64,000 nucleotides of DNA from positions 156,246,974 through 156,310,973 of the forward strand of contig JBOZIK010000001.1 in the NCBI GenBank assembly GCA_051453625.1. The letters run 5' to 3'. Both the position numbers and the translations under genes were made by a program. This DNA is from Welwitschia mirabilis (lineage: Eukaryota > Gnetophyta > Gnetopsida > Welwitschiales). The first letter of the stretch is position 1. Each line of letters starts with the position of its first letter. Under the pieces are notes generated by a model. It was not told where the DNA came from. It did not search any database and worked only from the letters and a program-made list of their open reading frames with translations. Positions 60,542 through 64,000 of this stretch are shown here, in pieces.

Positions 60542-62880
60542 CTAGACTTCCTCTTTAGTCTCTAGTTTTAGCTTACCATGGAACTTATAGTAGTTGTTTC
60601 TAGTTAAGGGTTTAGTAAGTCTATTTGTAATGTATTCCTATATTAAAATGTGTTAAGCCTTCAAGACTCCTCATTCAAACATTCTTTTGATGAGATGAAA
60701 TTTCACAATGATATATTTATTCTTCTGTGAAATTTCACAATGATACATTTTCAGTATCATAAATTAATTTTAAGGATGACTACATGTTTTCTTTGAGATC
60801 TTATCGCAGGTGTATTAATCCATTTTACTTTTATGCATAGGATATAATACATTTGAACTTAGTGGATAAGAGCACCATTATTTTCAGTTTTTGTCCTAAC
60901 TATGAGATTGTGGATCCATATAACAAGATTATTAAACCTATGATTGATGCAACATATTCTAATCTTGTTTAATATATAACCATAATTCCTCTTAATTCTT
61001 TATTAATTGCTTGGAATTTGGGTCCTAATGTCTTGGTGTTCTTCATAAGGTTTTTGTTATGTTAAATACTAAATTGTAATGATTTTATGTTGGTTTACCC
61101 ATGTAATATTAAAGTCTACTCATAACATAAATTATGTCAAGTATCATGTCAGTTAAGTGGATTAACTTTTCAGTTAATTATTAATATAGATTAATGTTTT
61201 ATAGCTCTAAATCTTTAGGTTCTATGCTCACTCTAGAATTTATTAGAATGCTTCTCTCCTTGTATTCTTCTAACGTGTACTTCATTAACTAGTACTATGG
61301 TGTATTTTTCCTAGTGAATAATTAAAATTTATTCTTTGTTCTTTCTTGATGTGGTTTTATATATAGATTTAATTTCATGTATGATCTACTGAATCATATT
61401 TCTTTTAGATATACATCAATTTCTTGGTATTACAAAATTGATGCCTATATTTTAGTCACATAAGGATTTTATAAGTTTATAGATTTTATTATCTTGGTCT
61501 TTTTCTTCAAATCCTTCAAATTACATTATGTATACTTTTTAATCTATGATTTTGTTTAGACAAGTTAACTTTATATCTATGTGTAGCAGAATTTATTTGT
61601 ATTTTGGGGTTGAACCTAATAAGATTTTTATTTTTCCAATTTCTATTACTAAAGAAAAATTATCTATGAAATTAGTAACTTCCTTCTCAATGTATCATTT
61701 TATTATAGATCTTGCTTTGTATTTATGTATGGTTCTATCATGATTACATTTGATTCGCCATACTCATTTAGTTTTCATAGGTTTCTCCTGAGTCTTGAAT
61801 AAGTATCATTTTTTATTAACATGTCATATTTTTCTAGCATTCATTTTATACAATTTAGGACTTATTTTATATTTTTTTGGTTCTATTTTATTTTTCATGA
61901 TAAAATGTGACATCATGTTTTGTCATTATAGTTACATATCATTCTGGAACCAATCTTCTCTTCCAACTTTAGTTGATTCATTATGGATTATAGGTAGTAT
62001 GGTTGAATAGATACATGGATTAACTATTCTTCTTATTAACTCTATCTATTCCTAATTTTCTTCAGTCTAACCTTGGTTGTATTATACTATCTGACCTATT
62101 TGACTTAGGTCTCATTCTTTCTCTTCAAGTTTTCCTAGAAACATCATGAAATCTTGACTAGGTTCCAATCCACTTAAAGTGTGATTCAAGAGCAAAGGAA
62201 ATCCCTAATCTCTTAAGTTGTAGGATTAAAGTTTCTTTACCACAAAATATATATTTTAAGATTACAATCTTCCTTTATTTTACATTTCACACTTAGGAGG
62301 ATTTACTTTCTAGATTATATTTAAGTAGCACTCCGATTTTAATTTATTACCTAGTTTGGTCTTTGTTGTTGAGGGATATGCATGTAGCACTTGCATCCAA
62401 ATGTTTTCATACGATTAATGAAATTTGGTTTGTCAAACTAAAGATTGAATGGAACTTCATTATTAAGAATTTTTATCAAAAGATTATTCTGTATTAATGA
62501 TGCTATGGTTATAGATTCTATCCAAAGTTTTCTAGAAACACTGGTTTCATACATCATGAAATATATCATTTCTATGATTGTTTAGTTTTTTCTTTACACA
62601 ACTCCATTTTTTTTAGGTGTATACAGGTGCCAACTTCATGTTAAATTCTTGCTTTTTGAAATTCATCTTGAAATTGCTGTGATATACATTCTCCCGCTCC
62701 ATTAATTCTAGGCCTTTTTAGTTTCATTTAAGCTTACTTGCCTTAAAGATTTGGAATGCATTTATTGTTTGTGATTTTCTTTTTAAGAAATACACAAAGC
62801 TTATCTAGTATAAGCATCTATAAAGTTTAGTATGTACTATTGTACTTTGAAAGATGGTATGGGTATTTATTGACATACAC
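60542..62880 (-). pseudogene. Copia-3: Ty1/Copia pol remnant, integrase to RNase H
   Basis: On the minus strand the integrase is readable from about 62880: YNSTY and FIDAYTR-type text, then GAGECISQQFQDEFQKARI, then APVYTPKKNGVV followed by a stop, then SMMYETSV-like text and FGCKCYMHIPQQQ near 62380. The second catalytic Asp is Asn (62701-62703) and the Glu codon is a stop. RT is too decayed to place motifs. The pol end is clear: ITNRLTKPLTRNNYYKFHGK, then LKLETKEEV and TAG at 60542, as in many Copia elements. Gag, protease and 5' LTR were not found. Confidence 0.75.
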
Positions 62881-62916
62881 CATTATAAACCAATTATAGT
62901 TTATTGTTAACTCACT

Positions 62917-62985
<69 letters not shown>
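62917..62985. repeat. Compound microsatellite (CT)n(CA)n
   Basis: About 17 CT units followed directly by about 16 CA units, uninterrupted. Confidence 0.95.
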
Positions 62986-64000
62986 CTTAGAAAGCAATTC
63001 TAGAAGTTGCTTTTTTATGCACTATTATATTGTAGGGACAATGGCTAGATTAACTAAGATGATTGAACTAATGTCCATTAACTAGAGAAATGAACATATG
63101 GATAAAAAAAGGGAAATGGTCTTGACTACTCATAAGTACAATGGTAAGATCTTCAACAATTTCTAAGAAATCCATTTTTCTTTTAATTAGAATGGAGGAC
63201 ACATACTACTTTAGGAGGTTATAGAAGCCCTATATGGTTTCATTGACTAGGACTAGAGTAATTGCTTACAAAACAAGATAGACAACCATTAATTATGTTT
63301 TCCTTGTTTGATTTTTTTTCTTTTTTTCTTTCTTTCTTCCATTCCATCCTTCGTTTTTTATTTCTTAAAATTTTTTCTTGAAGAAGAAGTTAATTCATGG
63401 CAAACCATACCTTACTTATCAAGGTGACTAGTTTGTTTAGCTAGATGAAAACCCATGGGTAATCCCTACAATGCCTAGAAGCTAGCCACCAAATTTCTAG
63501 ATCTTGCTTCTGATTCATTCCTAAGACATTAGAGCTTGTGACAGGGTGTGCATTAAAGGCATGAGTAAAAACCATAAGCCAACCTAGATGCTATAAGATT
63601 GGAACCCAAAACATTGGAGCTTACAACTTATAAACATGAATTTTTATTTTCCAAGGAAATGCATTTCTTATTAGGATGAGTAGGAACACAATGGTATTCA
63701 AAGTAGGCATCAAAGTTAAAACATTTATCTAGTTAACCTTGAAATTTCTTTAGCTTTAGCTGAGGGAAATTAATCTTGTTATCTTATAATAGCCAGTATA
63801 AAATCGTGGGTTGAAAATAAGAAAGCTAAGAATATTTGTGAACGACAAGCTTGTTTAGTAACAACTTAATTGATATCCTATTTAGTCTCTCTCACAACTT
63901 TGCCTACCTATTTCTTCACTAATATGTTATTCAAAACTTCACTTTTGGCTAGTAAGGCTATTGCTTCTCCTTTCTTATTAGAACTTAGCATTTGAGACGT
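62986..64000. other. Unassigned sequence at the right edge
   Basis: No recognisable domain. A short plus-strand reading near 63043-63160 (MARLTKMIELMS, stop, then MDKKREMVLTTHKYNGK) looks slightly coding-like but is too short to assign. A T-rich tract with CTTT repeats lies at about 63306-63345. Confidence 0.35.

Noticed and set aside
1-64000. Bacterial-type systems: CRISPR arrays, operons, riboswitches, rRNA or tRNA genes
   Set aside because: No regularly spaced direct repeats with unique spacers, no complete cloverleaf, no rRNA-like sequence. The tRNA-like words are 12-21 bp retrotransposon primer binding sites.

Overview
This window is AT-rich nuclear DNA of a land plant, most likely a seed plant. 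I see no intact host gene in it. It is a graveyard of old LTR retrotransposons: Ty1/Copia and Ty3/Gypsy elements of plant type, with primer binding sites (PBS) for initiator-Met tRNA (Copia), Tat-type priming, and Athila-type priming. Every polyprotein is broken by stop codons, frameshifts or catalytic substitutions. Four N runs are assembly gaps (9252-9320, 17950-18049, 31895-32553, 40469-40573). I cannot name the species.

Layout. 1-537: edge of a minus-strand Copia element (PBS plus a 308 bp LTR). 538-3035: no recognised gene, one unassigned coding-like ORF. 3036-19872: Gypsy-1, a Tat-like plus-strand element with two RNase H domains; its 5' LTR is split by Copia-1 (minus, about 3360-7574). 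19873-about 22700: unassigned. About 22700-38345: Gypsy-2, a relative of Gypsy-1 on the same strand, cut off inside integrase; its leader is split by Copia-2 (minus, 24020-31592), a Sirevirus-like element with 1155 bp LTRs, an extra ORF after pol, and an internal deletion that fuses integrase to the end of reverse transcriptase. 38346-44011: LTR-like sequence starting at 38867, several tandem duplications and a Copia RNase H remnant (about 42720-43075). 44012-57358: a complete but dead Athila-like element (minus) with 1.3 kb LTRs and a perfect 5 bp target-site duplication, ATACT. 57359-60541: unassigned, with one coding-like patch. 60542-about 62880: Copia-3 remnant (minus), then a (CT)n(CA)n microsatellite, then unassigned DNA to the end.

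The elements do not cooperate; they record insertion history. Copia-1 landed in Gypsy-1 and Copia-2 in Gypsy-2, so both Copia insertions are younger than their hosts. The clearest non-trivial signal is the manner of death. Catalytic acids of the integrases were lost again and again by G-to-A changes (Asp to Asn, Glu to Lys) in five of the six elements, as expected for long-term deamination of methylated cytosine. I found no evidence for a novel biological system.
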